A stretch of 64,000 nucleotides of DNA, from positions 4,895,501-4,959,500 of the forward strand of contig NC_088179.1 in the NCBI RefSeq assembly GCF_028769735.1. The letters run 5' to 3'. Of this stretch, positions 14,301 to 26,020 are shown piece by piece. The notes below the pieces were generated by a model, which made no database searches, was not told where the DNA came from, and saw nothing but the letters and a program-made list of their open reading frames with translations. Position 1 is the stretch's first letter. Every line of letters begins with the position of its first letter. The DNA comes from Zonotrichia leucophrys gambelii. Its lineage: Eukaryota > Chordata > Aves > Passeriformes > Passerellidae. A program made the translations under genes and the position numbers.

Positions 14301-17300
14301 TCTTAACTTCATTTTTATTCCTTTTCTTCATTCTTCCGTTTCAAATTCTGACTTCTTTCATCTTCCCCACTTCACACAAATTGCTCAATATTCTACAAGT
14401 GGGACTTCTGGTCTGATAATTAGCATGCATTCACTTTCTTTTTTTTCAAATTTCAGCTTCACTTATTCCTGAGCTTCAAATAATTCTCATTTATAAAACT
14501 TGTCAAATGGCGACTTCCGCATTTTCCTTCTTCAACATTAACCTTAATAGAAAAAGAACAGGATGAAGAATATTTAAGAACTCCAGGATAAAATCTAGTG
14601 CCAAAACTGAAACTAGAAAAAAAAAAGTGTTGTGGACTTTTACTATAAATGCAGTTCAAGAATTGCATCTACCAAAGCCCTATAATTTTATCAACAGGTT
14701 CAGTCAACTCAGTTTTAACTTAGCTCTAAGTAGCTGAATTTGCTATTTATGTCTGTATTTAACAGTAAGTGCAACTGGATCAACTGAGTACCTACTGAGG
14801 AATTGTAGCATCAGCAAACTCCAAATAATTTGCACTATCAGCCACACACTGAGACAAAATCACCAAGGAGTGACTCCAGTGAGGTCCTGCTGCGGCCACT
14901 GCTGGATGTGCAGAAAGCACAGCATTGCTCATTCCATCAACTCCAATGATGTGGATTTTGGGCCCCTCCTGCAGTTTGGCAGCCCTGGTGTGAGGGTTTA
15001 GGAGCACACACCCCCAGCTGCCTGCACAAGTGGCATTACATGTGCAGGCTTTGTGTTTCCACAGAACTCTGCATTCCCCCCTGATCAGAACTGCTCTGGA
15101 CTAACACCCCACCTGCTCTGTTATGTGCTGGCAATCCCCTCTGGCAGTGGCATGACCTAATTAGCAGTTTGAATTTATGTATTTTTATTTTAAAATCAGT
15201 ATAATGCTTGGCTTTAGTTATATGCTTTAACACCTGAACACACTAGTAGAAAGTATTCTTCATTTCAAGATATTAGAGAAAACTTAAAATTCAGCAAAAT
15301 TATACTTCTTTCTAAAAACAATCCTTAATTTAGTGTAAATTCTGATGAAGAAAGCTCACCAATGACATTGGATACCAGATTTGTTTCAAAAATCCCCTGA
15401 TTTAGTTTTCTAACACCTCTTAAACCTGAACATTAATTCAATTGGAATCTTGTAGCAAGCATTCAGAAATTCATTTGCTAACAAGAAATTTACACACTTC
15501 AATCACTTCCACACAACTTCAACCAAATGTTATCATTTCACAATTCCCTTCCATACGGGGGAAAGAAACACAATGCACAGGACAAAGCAGGTTTGCAATT
15601 AATCCCAAGAGCAACAGAAATAGCACAGAGTTGGCCAAAGCTGTATTCTTCATACAGATGTTTAATGTTTTGTTCTAAACTACAGTTTCCCCATGTAATA
15701 ACACTGAAAAGGGAAGGGGGAATATTTAGGAGCAATTTAAGTTACAATTAACTAATTTAATCTAAATCCATTAGTAACTTCCAAAGAAAACACTCCACAT
15801 AGGTAAGTTCTGAGTTAATATATAAATTTTGCCATAAGAAGTCTCAGGTCTTTAACAAAGTTAGAGAAAGCAAGATTGAAGAAGGATTAAAACCCAAACC
15901 AAGGCTGCTTTTCACCTGAGGAAAAATAATTCCATTCACAAAAGATAATCTGGGCTAAACAGAAGGAGCTGTGTCCAAATACAGGTGGAGACCAGAAAGA
16001 AAAGGAGAAATGCAAGATTGGAGGGAAGCAGTTGGGAGGATTTTGCCCACAAACACACACCAAACCCTTTTTCAGAGCTTTAAAAGTCAAAAAGCTTTGA
16101 AGAAACGAGTAGAGAACAGGCAAGTCTTCATATATTTGGTACATTTTTCAGGCAGTCTTTGCTGTACTATGCTAAGGTTTGGATATGGAATCTGGACACT
16201 GAGGAGCTGAGCAGAAATTCAAAAAGAAAATGCCTTAAAGACAAATATCTACCAAAACAAAACCAGTTTAACAGCTGGCCTATTTTCATTCAACTCCTTT
16301 GCATTTCACATTTCCCAGTCTTTAAAAATCCACTTTTTTTCCCAGATCATCCTTCAATCCACCCATTTTACAGGATTATTGCACTTCTTTATTCCAGCCT
16401 TAAAGGAATTCAATGCACCTCACCTGCTCTGGACATCACCAGGACTGGTAATAACCCCAAAATTACCAAGTTACCCCTTTTCCACCCCAAGCCCCAGGAA
16501 ATCCTCCCTTATCCAAAACTCCAAGTACCAGGAGCCTGCAGCACTGCAAATTTATTTCATATCCTTGAGAGTTCACATCAGTCACTCCCACAGCTTGTTT
16601 CTTGCATGTTTTTTTGCTGTTCTTTATATTTGCTTTTCCTACTCTTTGCTCTTTAACTGTGTGAATTTTAAGTTATTGAAAAATGCCCAAGTGTGCTCCA
16701 GGCATGACATGGGGAAGAAGGAAACAATTTTCTTTACCCTGCCTATATTCCAGCACTGCTGGTCAGCACATCCAGATTTTTATTCACTAAACAATAACCA
16801 TTTTTCTCCCCTAACCTTAATAATTTAACCTCCCTCCCCACATCCCTTTGTCTTTATCAACAGCTCTTCCCCTTCATCAGGCACTTCTGGAATCCACATG
16901 GAAGCCCTGAAACCCAGGATTGTGGATTGTAAATGGTTCATTCCAGACCCTGAGCCCATTCAAAGCAAGTGCTGGGATGATTTTATCAGCTCTAAGCACA
17001 TTCCCCCCAAAGAGCCTTACAGCCATGTACCCTGAGCAGGGAATGTCCCAGAGCAGGATTATTTGGGGGGTAGTGGGTGGGAAAGGTTTCCATGGACAGA
17101 AGCAGCTGGAAAGTAGATGATGGCCACAGTTCTTTGCAATTCTGAGATGCAGGTTTTCCTCACAGGAATCAGTTACAGATTTCAGTCAGTAATGTAAGAT
17201 ACAGAGAAATAAAAGTATTAGGGTTTTATAATCATATATTCCTATGAAGTTATGTATTTCCATTTGTTTTCCTAAGGAAAGGTGCAGCCTCACATGACAC

Positions 17301-19990
17301 TATGAGACCTGCAGCCTCTTTATTCAAGGTGTCACTGTGCTGACTGCACATTCCCCAACCCTTCCCCTGAGGGACACGGGGATTCACTGCAGGGAGAGCA
17401 GAACCATCCCTTCCCACAGATTTCCAAACCCCACACAGAAAGAACACAGTGTGTTCTGAAAAACCAGGCCACAGCTTCCTCCCACCACCTCTGCCACTGT
17501 GAGCTCCTCCAGTGCCCAAGCTGGAAGGAAATTAATCCACCAGCAAAACCCAAATTATCTTCAACAGGTTTGGGCACCGAATGAGCTCCCCAAGAGATGC
17601 CATCAGGTGCCAGCTGGGGAGGGAGGAACACAGGGCATGGTCCATCTCTTTGGTGGCACTGAGTGATCAGCTCATCTCTAACCTCAGATTTCTTCCTCAG
17701 ACCTCCTTCTCACATAATTTAGTAACAAAAATCACTCTTTCCTGAAAATATATGTATTTAATACCTTGTAAGTAATCTGTAAACTGAGCTTTTATACATA
17801 AAAAATACCCAAACCCCCACCCTGACTTGCATATTGAACACCTTCTGACCACATACCAAGCCATCACTACAATTAACTAATTCACAGGGTAAGATTCATT
17901 AATTTGGCCTTTGTCTTTTTCCAACCCCTCCATGCCTGAATCCCATGTGCTTCAGTAAGAATAATTTCAGTGAAAACAAAATTAAGTTGCAAAACCATGG
18001 CATTGCAGCATAACAACGGCATCTCAAGTATATTCCAGTATTTAACAATTTATAGTTTCTTCAGTTCATCCCCCTATGGAACACAAGCTGTGAAAACAGA
18101 AATAAAGTGGGGATTTTTTCTTTTTATCTTTCCTCCCCCTTTTAAAAACACCATAATCCAGAGTAAATTCGTGCTGCTGCTTAAACAAGTCCCATTCCTG
18201 GCAAAAGCACCTGGAATTTCTTCATCTCCAAAGCTGCCATGAGGGCTCAATCAAGTCAGGCCTGCAAACCAATGCAGCTGGAAATGGAGTAAACCAAGAT
18301 CCAGCTGACTGAATTCCCAGATCTGACTGCCTAAGGAACACCAATAAAGGACAGAGCTCAATTCCTGCTGGCAGCCTGCACCTGGGACAGTTTAAGACAG
18401 CTGCAATCATACTCCAGATTATTTATCCAAACACTAACTCAAGTCTGCAGAGACTTCAGCTTGGAAAAGCACAAAAGGCATTGGCTCAGTAAAACATAAG
18501 CCTTTAGTAAGCAAAAAAATCCATAAATAACACAGGCAAGAGCAGAAGGAAAAGCAATCCCTGCTCCAGTCTGAGCAACCCAGCTCTATGGTTTCACCTT
18601 CACAAAACCATCAATTTCAAACAACTTACCTATTTAAAGGTCACAAAAGTTCAGACATAATTCATTCTAGGCACTGGCAAAGGCTGCCTACAAATGCTTT
18701 CATACTTTTTTTATATTAAAAATATAATCTGCATAATTGTTTCACACAAAGAGACTTTGCTACAGCAGTTTTATTATTTCCACTTTTTCTGACTGAAAAT
18801 ATAATGCAGGCTATCCTGGCAAATTTTATTAAGACTACACTGGCTTCCAGTTTGACCTTCACAATAATTAAAGCATCTTTTGAAAAACTAACACAAAAAT
18901 AATTCACCCTGAGCAAAAAACACCCCCTCACTAAAAAAACTTCAGAGTGAATGAAGATAGCAATGAAAACACTGGTGCTAGCACGAGCCTATTCCTTAAT
19001 CCCTGTCTTTCACCATTCATTCCCATTTTTAGCTCCCTGGAGACCAATTTTTTCTATTTTTACCTACCTTGAAGTAGAAACACTTCGACATAACAGCTTC
19101 TAATAGTGAATTAATTAGACAAAACCGTATTCTAAGAAAGACATGGCTCAAAATTACTACGTTTTCTAAAATTTCTTGCCCCCTCTAATTTAAAACTTAG
19201 GAACTTATCACCTCCACAATTCTCTCCGATACTGCAACAAAATATTTGAATTATGCTAAAAAAAAAATCCCCAAAACACAGTAGCGACCCTAAATAAAGG
19301 CATCAAACGCTGATCCAGTAAATAAAAAGCAACTACAGATATGTATCACAAACGTGAAGCTTAGCAAGGCATCTATTTGGACATTAATAAAAACTCTTTT
19401 GGACAGGGAGATCTTTCCGAAGCTAGGAGCCCTGGCAGGGATCTGCTGCAGGTTTCACAAAGCCAAGGGGTTGCCTCCATTACCAAATTTAAATTAGAGG
19501 AGAGCCCGAGCCACCTGGAAGCCAGGCCCGAGAAGCAGAGTTATTGTTACAGGGCAGATGCAGCGAAAAGCGGTCTAAATAAAAGAACAACTCAAGAGTG
19601 GATTGCGAGGCGGCTCTGGAGAGAGGATGATAACAGGATTCCCCTCCGCAGGGTGGGATGGAGGGCGAGGGGCCCCTGAGGGCCCGGGGCCGCCATTTTG
19701 TCCCTCCCGGGCGCGCGGTCCCGGCCCAAGATGGCGCCGGGCGCCTCACGCGGGGAGCGGCCCCTCCGCCATCGACCCCGCCGCGCCGCCTCACCCGCCT
19801 CTCCGCTCCCGTGGAGGCTCCGCCACCCGCAAAAGGGGACGCGGGGAGGACACGGGGGAACCGGCGCCACCCGAAGGCGATGGAGGGGTGTGTGGGGTTG
19901 GGAGGGAAAAGGAGGGGGCCCGGCCGCGCAGCGTGCTCGGGCTCCGTGTATTACCCGCTCGCCGTAGTTTTGTTCCCCGCTGTCGCTCAT
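5360..19990 (-). CDS. TRA2B: Transformer-2 protein homolog beta (splicing regulator), 9 coding exons
   Basis: TRA2B is a nuclear SR-like protein that binds GAA-rich exonic enhancers and promotes exon inclusion. Coding exons (minus strand): 19955-19990, 13864-13997, 11024-11186, 9998-10186, 9069-9184, 8169-8252, 6386-6448, 5870-5943 and 5360-5370. All junctions are GT/AG and the sum is 870 nt (289 aa plus TAA; human has 288). The protein starts [12 protein letters not shown]. An N-terminal RS domain (about 13-110) is followed by one RRM (about 118-196), with RNP2 in the VFGLSL segment and RNP1 as RGFAFVYF. Next come the linker ending [12 protein letters not shown], a DRGYD repeat, a glycine run of nine and a C-terminal RS tail ending [16 protein letters not shown] and the glycine run favour TRA2B over TRA2A. 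The last coding exon contributes only 11 nt. Autoregulation through a poison exon in intron 1 is annotated separately. Start choice: the ATG sits in the CpG island and matches the conserved N terminus. Confidence 0.96.
5740..5850 (+). mobile_element. CR1 3' fragment in the last intron of TRA2B
   Basis: A short block containing 'ggcttggagcaagctg', 'gtccctgcccatggcagg' and 'cctcccaacccaaagcattc' matches the 3' end of many CR1 copies. It lies in the intron between the last two coding exons, antisense to the gene. Confidence 0.7.
7266..7380 (-). mobile_element. CR1 3' fragment in a TRA2B intron
   Basis: The block starting 'cacagaatcccagaatggt' and continuing 'tgggctggaccctaaacacc' and 'ggcagggacacctcccacta' is the reverse complement of a CR1 3' end. 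It lies in the intron between the exons at 8169-8252 and 6386-6448. Confidence 0.75.
11187..13863 (-). other. TRA2B intron 2
   Basis: This intron is AT-rich, with A-rich low-complexity stretches near 12,385-12,475. I see no open frame or RNA gene that I can support. Confidence 0.6.
14265..14542 (-). promoter_or_regulatory. TRA2B: TRA2B poison exon (stop-containing cassette exon)
   Basis: On the minus strand a pyrimidine-rich tract ending in TATTAAG precedes 14,542, and a CTAA|GTAATT donor follows 14,265. This defines a 278-nt cassette between coding exons 1 and 2. It is rich in GAA motifs, the binding preference of TRA2B itself. Joined to exon 1, which ends on a complete codon, it reads 27 codons to a TGA at 14,459-14,461, so inclusion would give a truncated frame and an NMD target. 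Mammalian TRA2B has a comparable ultraconserved exon of about 276 nt in the same intron that mediates negative autoregulation; the matching size and position support this call. A second possible acceptor lies at 14,606/14,607. Confidence 0.8.
14543..19600 (-). other. Rest of TRA2B intron 1
   Basis: This is largely AT-rich intronic sequence. Frames of 60-165 codons exist on both strands, for example 14,792-15,007 on the minus strand (71 codons) and 16,159-16,656 on the plus strand, but I recognise none as protein-coding. No repeat family was identified with confidence. Confidence 0.5.
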
Positions 19991-20400
19991 CGTCCCGTCC
20001 CGCTGCTCCCGACACCGCCGCCCGAACCGGACACGACCGACCCCGGCGACAGCGCCGTCCGAGCGGGAAGTGACGACACCGCGGGGCCGCGCGCGCGCGC
20101 TCGGCAGGACACGCCCCCAGGGGTACGTCCCTGAGCCGGAGACCGCGCCCCCAAAGCCACGCCCCCAGCATTAGACCACGCCTTACGAAAGGACCGCCCA
20201 TGGTGCGAAACCACGCCCCCCACGTGGCCACGCCCCTTCGACCACCCCAAGCCCCTTGGCCGTCACCGCCCTGTGTGCCGTGGCCACGCCCCTCGACTTG
20301 AGGCCACGCCCCTGACGTCAGCTGTGAGGGGCCGGTCACGCCCCGCCCCCACGAAACCCCGCCCCTTTCGCTCAGGTGAGGTTTCGCGCTCTCGCCCTCG
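19600..20400 (-). promoter_or_regulatory. TRA2B: CpG-island promoter of TRA2B
   Basis: This is a strongly GC- and CpG-rich block around the first coding exon. Two YY1-like motifs lie downstream of the start (GCCGCCATTTTG near 19,689 and AAGATGGCGCC near 19,728). Seven CACGCCC boxes and further GC boxes lie upstream between about 20,105 and 20,370. A perfect palindromic CRE (TGACGTCA) is at 20,313-20,320. I see no clear TATA box, which suits a broad housekeeping promoter. The array could also serve a divergent transcript, but no gene is evident on the other side. Confidence 0.8.
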
Positions 20401-21320
20401 CCATGCTGCGGAAACAGTTTAAAAATGTGATTGCTAAGGAGTTTTTTTTGTGTTAAAGCATTAGTTCAGAGCACGTGGGCAGGGAAGAGCGGGATATTTC
20501 TTAAGCACCCACTCGAGGGCAGCAGAGTGTCGCTGAAATGGCAGGTTTTCCTCTGTCCTTCGCATAGTTTCTCCACAAAATATGCGCAGCAAGGAAAAGC
20601 GTCACAAACACCTCCATTGTATCTGTTTTATGTCACAAGCAGCACCAGTAAAGCACCGGCAGCCCCAAAGGGCCAGCACTGTGCAGGGATTAGCAAAGGA
20701 CACCCACACAGAGAGGACCACCCAGATTTAAAACACACAGGTGTGGTTTAACCAAAATACTGGATTCTTCAGTGCTTTTCAAACCACAACACTGCACAAA
20801 GCTTGGAGCTGGGAGACAGGAGGAGACATTGCACCTGCTCAGCTCATCCCAGGGAGTCCCAGAACTGTCTAATTTATTCATAAAAAGCTCATCCATTTCC
20901 ACCCCCTTCCACTAGCCCAGGAGCCTCAGGTGACCAGGAGTTAGGGAAGCCTCCCTACCTTTGGGAACACCTGAGCCTGCTGTGCCTGGCCCCTGCAGCA
21001 GTGACACAGAGATGTGTGAGGTGATCCCAAGGAGATTATCTATCTCCCTGCTCCCAGCAGCACCCAGAGAGGCAGCCTTTTGTGCAGGGAGTGCAGCTGG
21101 ATTGCAGAGGCATTTTTCTGTTTGCTTAGGCCCCTTCCATCTTGTATTGCAGTGTCAGTCTGGATTTGGGGGCCTCCTGGCCATGGTCTCCACAGATATA
21201 TTTCTGCCAGAGTTTGTGAAACAACTTTTGCAGTTAAATTTACAGTCTCACCTGTGCTTGGACACCGTTTCCTACAGCGTTCTCCCTGAGAAACTGGCTG
21301 CTCATGGGTGCACTGTTTGC
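20401..21320. other. Unassigned DNA upstream of TRA2B
   Basis: Apart from ordinary non-coding sequence leading into a CR1 element, I see no gene, RNA or named repeat here. Confidence 0.5.
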
Positions 21321-22085
21321 TGGTCAAAAACCTGGCTGATGGCTGGGCACAGGGAATGGTGGGAATGGAGTCACATCCAGCTTGGGCTGGGCACCACTGG
21401 GGCACCCCAGGGCTCAGTGTGGGACCCAGCACTGTTAAATTCCTTTATCCATGATCTGGATGAGGGAATTGGCCACCCTCAGTATGTTCATAGGTGACAC
21501 CAAGTTGGGTGGGAGTGTGGAGGGCAGGAAGGCTCTGCACAGGGATCTGGACAGGCTGGATCCATGGGCTGAGGGTCAACAAGGCCAAGTTCCTGTCCTT
21601 GGGTCACACCAAGCCCGTGAAGCTCCAGACTGGGGACAGAGTAGCTGGAAAGCTGGGACAGGCCCTGGGGGTGCTGGTGACAGCAGCCAGACACGAGCCC
21701 AGGTGTGCCCCAGGTGGGCAAGAGGCCAATGGCCCCTGGGCTGTCCCAGCCATGGTGTGTCCAGCAGGCCCAGGGCAGTGACTGCCCCTCTGCGCTGGGA
21801 CCTGGGAGGCACCTCCAGCCCTGGGGACAGCTCTGGGCCCAGCAGTTCAGGAAGGACATGGAGGGGCTGGAGCGTGTCCAGAGAAGGGAACAGAGCTGGG
21901 GAGGGGAATGGAGCACCAGGAGAGGCTGAGGGAGCTGGAAAGGGACTCAGCCTGGAGAAAAGGAGGCTCAGGGGGGACCTTGTGGCTCTGCACAACTCCT
22001 GACAGGAGGGGACAGCCAGGATTGGGGTTGTGCTCTGCTCCCAGGGAACAGGGACAGGATGAGAAGAAATAGCCTGGTGGTTACA
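21320..22085 (+). mobile_element. CR1 LINE fragment (ORF2 3' part and UTR)
   Basis: Translation shows decayed CR1 reverse-transcriptase C-terminal sequence, including GDTKLGGSVEGRKALHRDL and DRLDPWAEG. The usual 'ggagcgtgtccagagaaggg' and 'aggagaggctgagggagctgg' 3' blocks follow. It is 5'-truncated and broken by frameshifts. Confidence 0.88.
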
Positions 22086-23649
22086 GCTGAAATGCTAAAA
22101 TGAGGAGCAAGCTCCACTGCACCCAGTCCTCTGTAGAGACAGTTGTTATCAGTTCCTTTTGCCAATAACATGCATCCTGTGTATACATTTACATGGGAAT
22201 TGGGATCCTGCTGATTTGCAGATCAAAGTAAAATATGATGTTTCTTTATGCAGAGTGTGTGATGCTGTGAGATGCAGAGGAAGGAGCCTGAAGGGATCAG
22301 GATGATCCCTTAACTTATAAAGAAACAAAAAAACATGGGAAAAAGGCAGAACATTAGAGTCAAGGTGGGCCAGGAGGCTCCCTCTTGCCTTCCTCCTTTA
22401 TGAGGATTTAGTGAAGGGAGCCCAAACAGAGTGGGAACTGTAGGGAATTATAAAAGGATCTGGAGAAGGGCACAAAGAGGCACAGGGAGCTGAACCAGCA
22501 CTTTTCTCCACCCAAGGATCTACCAAGGACAATGCTGCTTTGCAGCCAAGTTGTTTCACCTCTTAATCCTGTTCCTTCCTCACACCCTCCTTAGGAGGTC
22601 AGTGTCATGCAAGAACAAAGATTAAGTGACGATTAAGAACATGCAAGTGCAGATTAAAGATTAGGAACAAAGGGTGAGTGAAAATTCACAAGGAGAAAAT
22701 GTTTGTGCCTCAGAGCTGCTGTAACAGCTCCCAGAACAGCAATTTCCCTCTCTCCAGTTATGCGTAATCCCTAAAATTGATCCCAAGTGAAGACTGGCTC
22801 GTGCCTACACTGTTGAGGTCTCTGGGCTGCTCTGACTGCATCCAAATCAACTCCTGGTGGAAACCTTCCAGCTGTTCCTCAGCTGAGCAAAGGCTGAAGT
22901 ACATCCATAGGTCCTGCTAATCCATGCTAATTGAGATTGAACTTTGAGGTTATTTTTTTCAGGGGTTTTTTAAACAGATAACCAACCAAAGGAAAAATAA
23001 AATCCAAAAAACCCGTAAAAACAAAGGTGGGAATTACTTAAATTCCTGATTACAAGTCCATCTTGGAAGTTTCACAAATCCACTTGCACAGTTTATTCTC
23101 AGGATCAATGGAATGAGTCACCTGCTGTGTTTGCCCTGTTTACCATGTAAAAGGCAAACAGGGATGCTCCGTTGGGGGGGGTTATGGCATTTGCCTGCTG
23201 GATTGCAGGCTGATAAAGCCACACTTGTGAAGTTGTGGAAAGGAGTTTGTTTGTTCCAGCAGCACACGTGTGCAGCTGCAGAGCCAGCCTGGCAGCTCCT
23301 GCTGCCCTCAGCCATTTCTGCCCCCACACCTCCCACACAGCACATGGACAGGCTTCCAGAGCAGCAGGAACCACAGGAGGGAGTGAGCCAGCTCAGGAAT
23401 CAGCAGTGAATGCTGGTGGCTCTGCTGCTGAGGGGGACAGACCAGGCTCTCAAACAGCTTTTCCCTGGAGCATGTGTGGCACCTTTTCCGCATGAGCTCC
23501 CACTGCAGCCTTTCCTGGCTCTGTGCTGCCCACAGCTCTGCCACACCCAGCACCTGTGCAGCTCTCTGCTGCCAGGGGATCACAGAAACCATCCTGCTAG
23601 GAAGAACCTTTATCCCCAGTCCCAGCTCAGCTTCCTGCCAAAAGAGCAG
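22086..23649. other. Unassigned intergenic DNA
   Basis: No gene or clear repeat was recognised. Frames on both strands between 23.1 and 23.6 kb lack family resemblance and overlap each other. Confidence 0.5.
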
Positions 23650-24295
23650 AGGGAAGTAAGCAGAACAGAATCATTTAGGTTGGAAAACTCAAGTTCAACT
23701 GAAGCCAAGATATTTTCTGAAAAATCCTTTCCTTAGGATTTTTTCCTCCTGAGAAGCTGAGAGGCCTCAGGAACAAAATGTAAACAATGGTTATCTGCTG
23801 CTGTGGAATGCAACAGGTGCATCTGTGATTGGTCTCATGTGGTTGTTTCTAATTAATGGCTAATCACAGTCCAGCTGTCCAGACTGTCTCGGTCAGTCAC
23901 AAACCTTTGTAATTAATTCTTTTTCTATTCTTAGCTAGCCTTCTGAAGAAATCCTTTCTTCTATTCTTTTAGTATAGTTTTAATATAATATATATCACAA
24001 AATAATAAATCAAGCCTTCTGAAACATGGAGTCAGATCCTTTTCTCTTCCCTCAGCCTCAGACCCCTGTGAACACGGTCACATTCAACCATCAACCTTAC
24101 ACTGCTAAGTCCACAACTTGTTCCCTGGGAACTGAGACAGACTCCTGACCCTGTCAGGGAGTTGTGCAGGGCCCCAAGGTCCCGCCTGAGCCTCTTTTTC
24201 TCCAGGCTGAGCCCCTTTCCCAGCTCCCTCAGTCCCTCCTGGTGCTCCAGCCCTTTCCCCAGCTCATTTCCCTTCTCTGGACTCACACCAGCTCC
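23650..24295 (-). mobile_element. CR1 LINE fragment interrupted by a solo LTR
   Basis: The sequence before 23,700 ('gaatcatttaggttggaaaa') is a reverse-complement CR1 3' end. It resumes after 24,082 with 'ttcaaccatcaaccttacac' and 'ctaagtccac', followed by a more internal CR1 block to about 24,290. The CR1 was present first and the LTR inserted into it. A piece of CR1 is missing between about 24,115 and 24,150. Confidence 0.8.
23700..24082 (+). mobile_element. Solo LTR, family A copy 1
   Basis: This 383-bp element begins TGAAGCC and ends GGTCACA. It is flanked by a perfect 6-bp direct repeat TTCAAC (23,694-23,699 and 24,083-24,088), so it is a complete solo LTR insertion. It carries an AATAAATCAAGCC block containing a poly(A) signal near its 3' end. 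The 6-bp duplication fits class II (ERVK-like) integrases. Copies 2 and 3 lie at 25,230 and 26,518. Confidence 0.9.
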
Positions 24296-25229
24296 TCAAT
24301 ACTCATTTCATGCTCTTGGCTGTGATTTCCCTTTACTGTGGGTGTCTGTCTTGGGAATTTATATTTGTTGGGTGAGATAGATCTTGTCTGTTGGGAAGTT
24401 CCTCATCCTACTCAGTCCACTGGAGCTGTGCAGTGTCCCCGGGTGGCTTCAGGTGTGGCTGTGGTGTCTGTAGAGCTGCTTTCTGGTGAAACACAGCTAG
24501 TGCTGGTGTCATCACAGGACAACAGAGGGAACAGGAGTTTTCCTGGAAATCCTCTCCAAAGTTTTTCCCCAGAAATTCTGCAGAACCTCGTCTGTTAATT
24601 TGGCACTGGAGTGCTCATCTGCCTCCCTAGCTCTTGAAGTGTCTTGTAGAGTAGACACAGGTGTTCCTCTTAGCTGGCTCTTCAGAGGGAATCAGAGGGA
24701 ATATTTCCCAAAATGAAAACTGACAGAGCCTGTGTGACATGCCTGTCTCCATCCATCACTATGACATGATTATTTTGTTTGCTCTTGCCAAACTTTGGCA
24801 TTTCCTGCACACATCTAAATAGTGATAGCACATGGTGTTCTGGACCCAGGGCAGTGACAGCAGCAGACAGGGAATGTCCTGTGGGTGGAAGAGCTGCTGG
24901 AGAGCTGCCATGAGCATCCTCAGAACTACAGCATGGCCAAGCCTGCTGTGACCCCACACTGCCTCATTTCTGAGCAACAAGTTGTTCCTGTAACTGCTGC
25001 ACACTCAAATGCATGAGGCTTCTCCAGGGAAAAGGAAAGGGCAAGGAGCAGAGCCCATCTCAGGAGGGCTGAGCACCTCTCCAGGATACCAGGAAAACAA
25101 AACTCTCCCAAAGCTATGTTGCTCCTCCTATCCTGTTTAACATCTTTTCCTCCATCAGGATGGTTCTTGATAGGAATCAGCTTCTGGAATACATAAAGCT
25201 GCTGTGGGGTTGCACCAGAGGAGGTGGCT
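24296..25229. other. Unassigned intergenic DNA between LTRs
   Basis: No recognised coding or repeat content. Confidence 0.5.
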
Positions 25230-25606
25230 TGTCACAGACATCTTTTATGAAAAATCTTTTCTTTAAGATTTTTCTTCCTGAGAAGCCTCAGAAATGAAAT
25301 GTAAACAATGATTATCTGCTGCTGTGGAATGCAACAGGTGAATCTTTGATTTGCCCATGTTAGTTGTTTCTAATTAATGGCCAATCACAGTGAGTTGGCT
25401 TGGACAGAGAGCCTGAAGCACAAACCTTTGTTATCATTCTTTCTTTTTCTATTCTTAGCTAGCCTTCTGAAGAAATCCTTTCCTCTATCCTTTTAGTATA
25501 GTTTTAATATAATATATATAATAAAATAATAAATCAAGCCTTCTGAAACATGGAGTCAGATCCTCATCTCTTCCCTCAACCTGAGACCCCTGTGAACACC
25601 ATCACA
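25230..25606 (+). mobile_element. Solo LTR, family A copy 2
   Basis: This 377-bp element runs from TGTCACAGACATC to CCATCACA and is flanked by a perfect 6-bp target duplication GTGGCT (25,224-25,229 and 25,607-25,612). It is highly similar to the copy at 23,700-24,082, sharing the 'ctgctgctgtggaatgcaac' and 'taataaatcaagccttctg' blocks. Confidence 0.93.
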
Positions 25607-25740
25607 GTGGCTCTGGTTGCCCTCCCAGCTGCCAGGACTCAAGAGGTGTCTCCATACAGGCACTGCCATCTATCTCCATCTCCACAAAGGTTTAGTGAGA
25701 TCTGACATGGCCAATGGAGGAGAAAACCACACCATGCAGG

Positions 25741-26020
25741 ACCTGAAGGAATGTCAGGAAGTTATGCTGGGGGGAGATTTGGGTTGGATAATAGGAAAAG
25801 GTTCTTCCCCCCCAGAAGTGGTGGAGCACTGAACAGGTTCCCAGGGAATGGGCACAGCCCCAAGGCTGCCAGAGCTCCAGCAGCATTTGGACAATGTTGG
25901 CAGGGATGCACAGGGTGGGATTGTTGGGGTGTCTGTGCAGGGCCAGGGGTTGGACTGGACGATCCTTGTGGGTCCCTTCCAGCTTGGGGTATTGTGTGAT
26001 TCTATGATTCCATGATACCT
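25741..26020 (+). mobile_element. CR1 LINE 3' end
   Basis: A typical CR1 3' UTR: 'gggttggataataggaaa', 'ggttcttcccccccagaag', 'ttggactggacgatccttg', then the terminal repeats 'attctatgattccatgat'. Confidence 0.88.

Noticed and set aside
14792..15007. 71-codon minus-strand frame in TRA2B intron 1
   Set aside because: Its composition looks protein-like but I recognise no family, and no splice sites link it convincingly to TRA2B.
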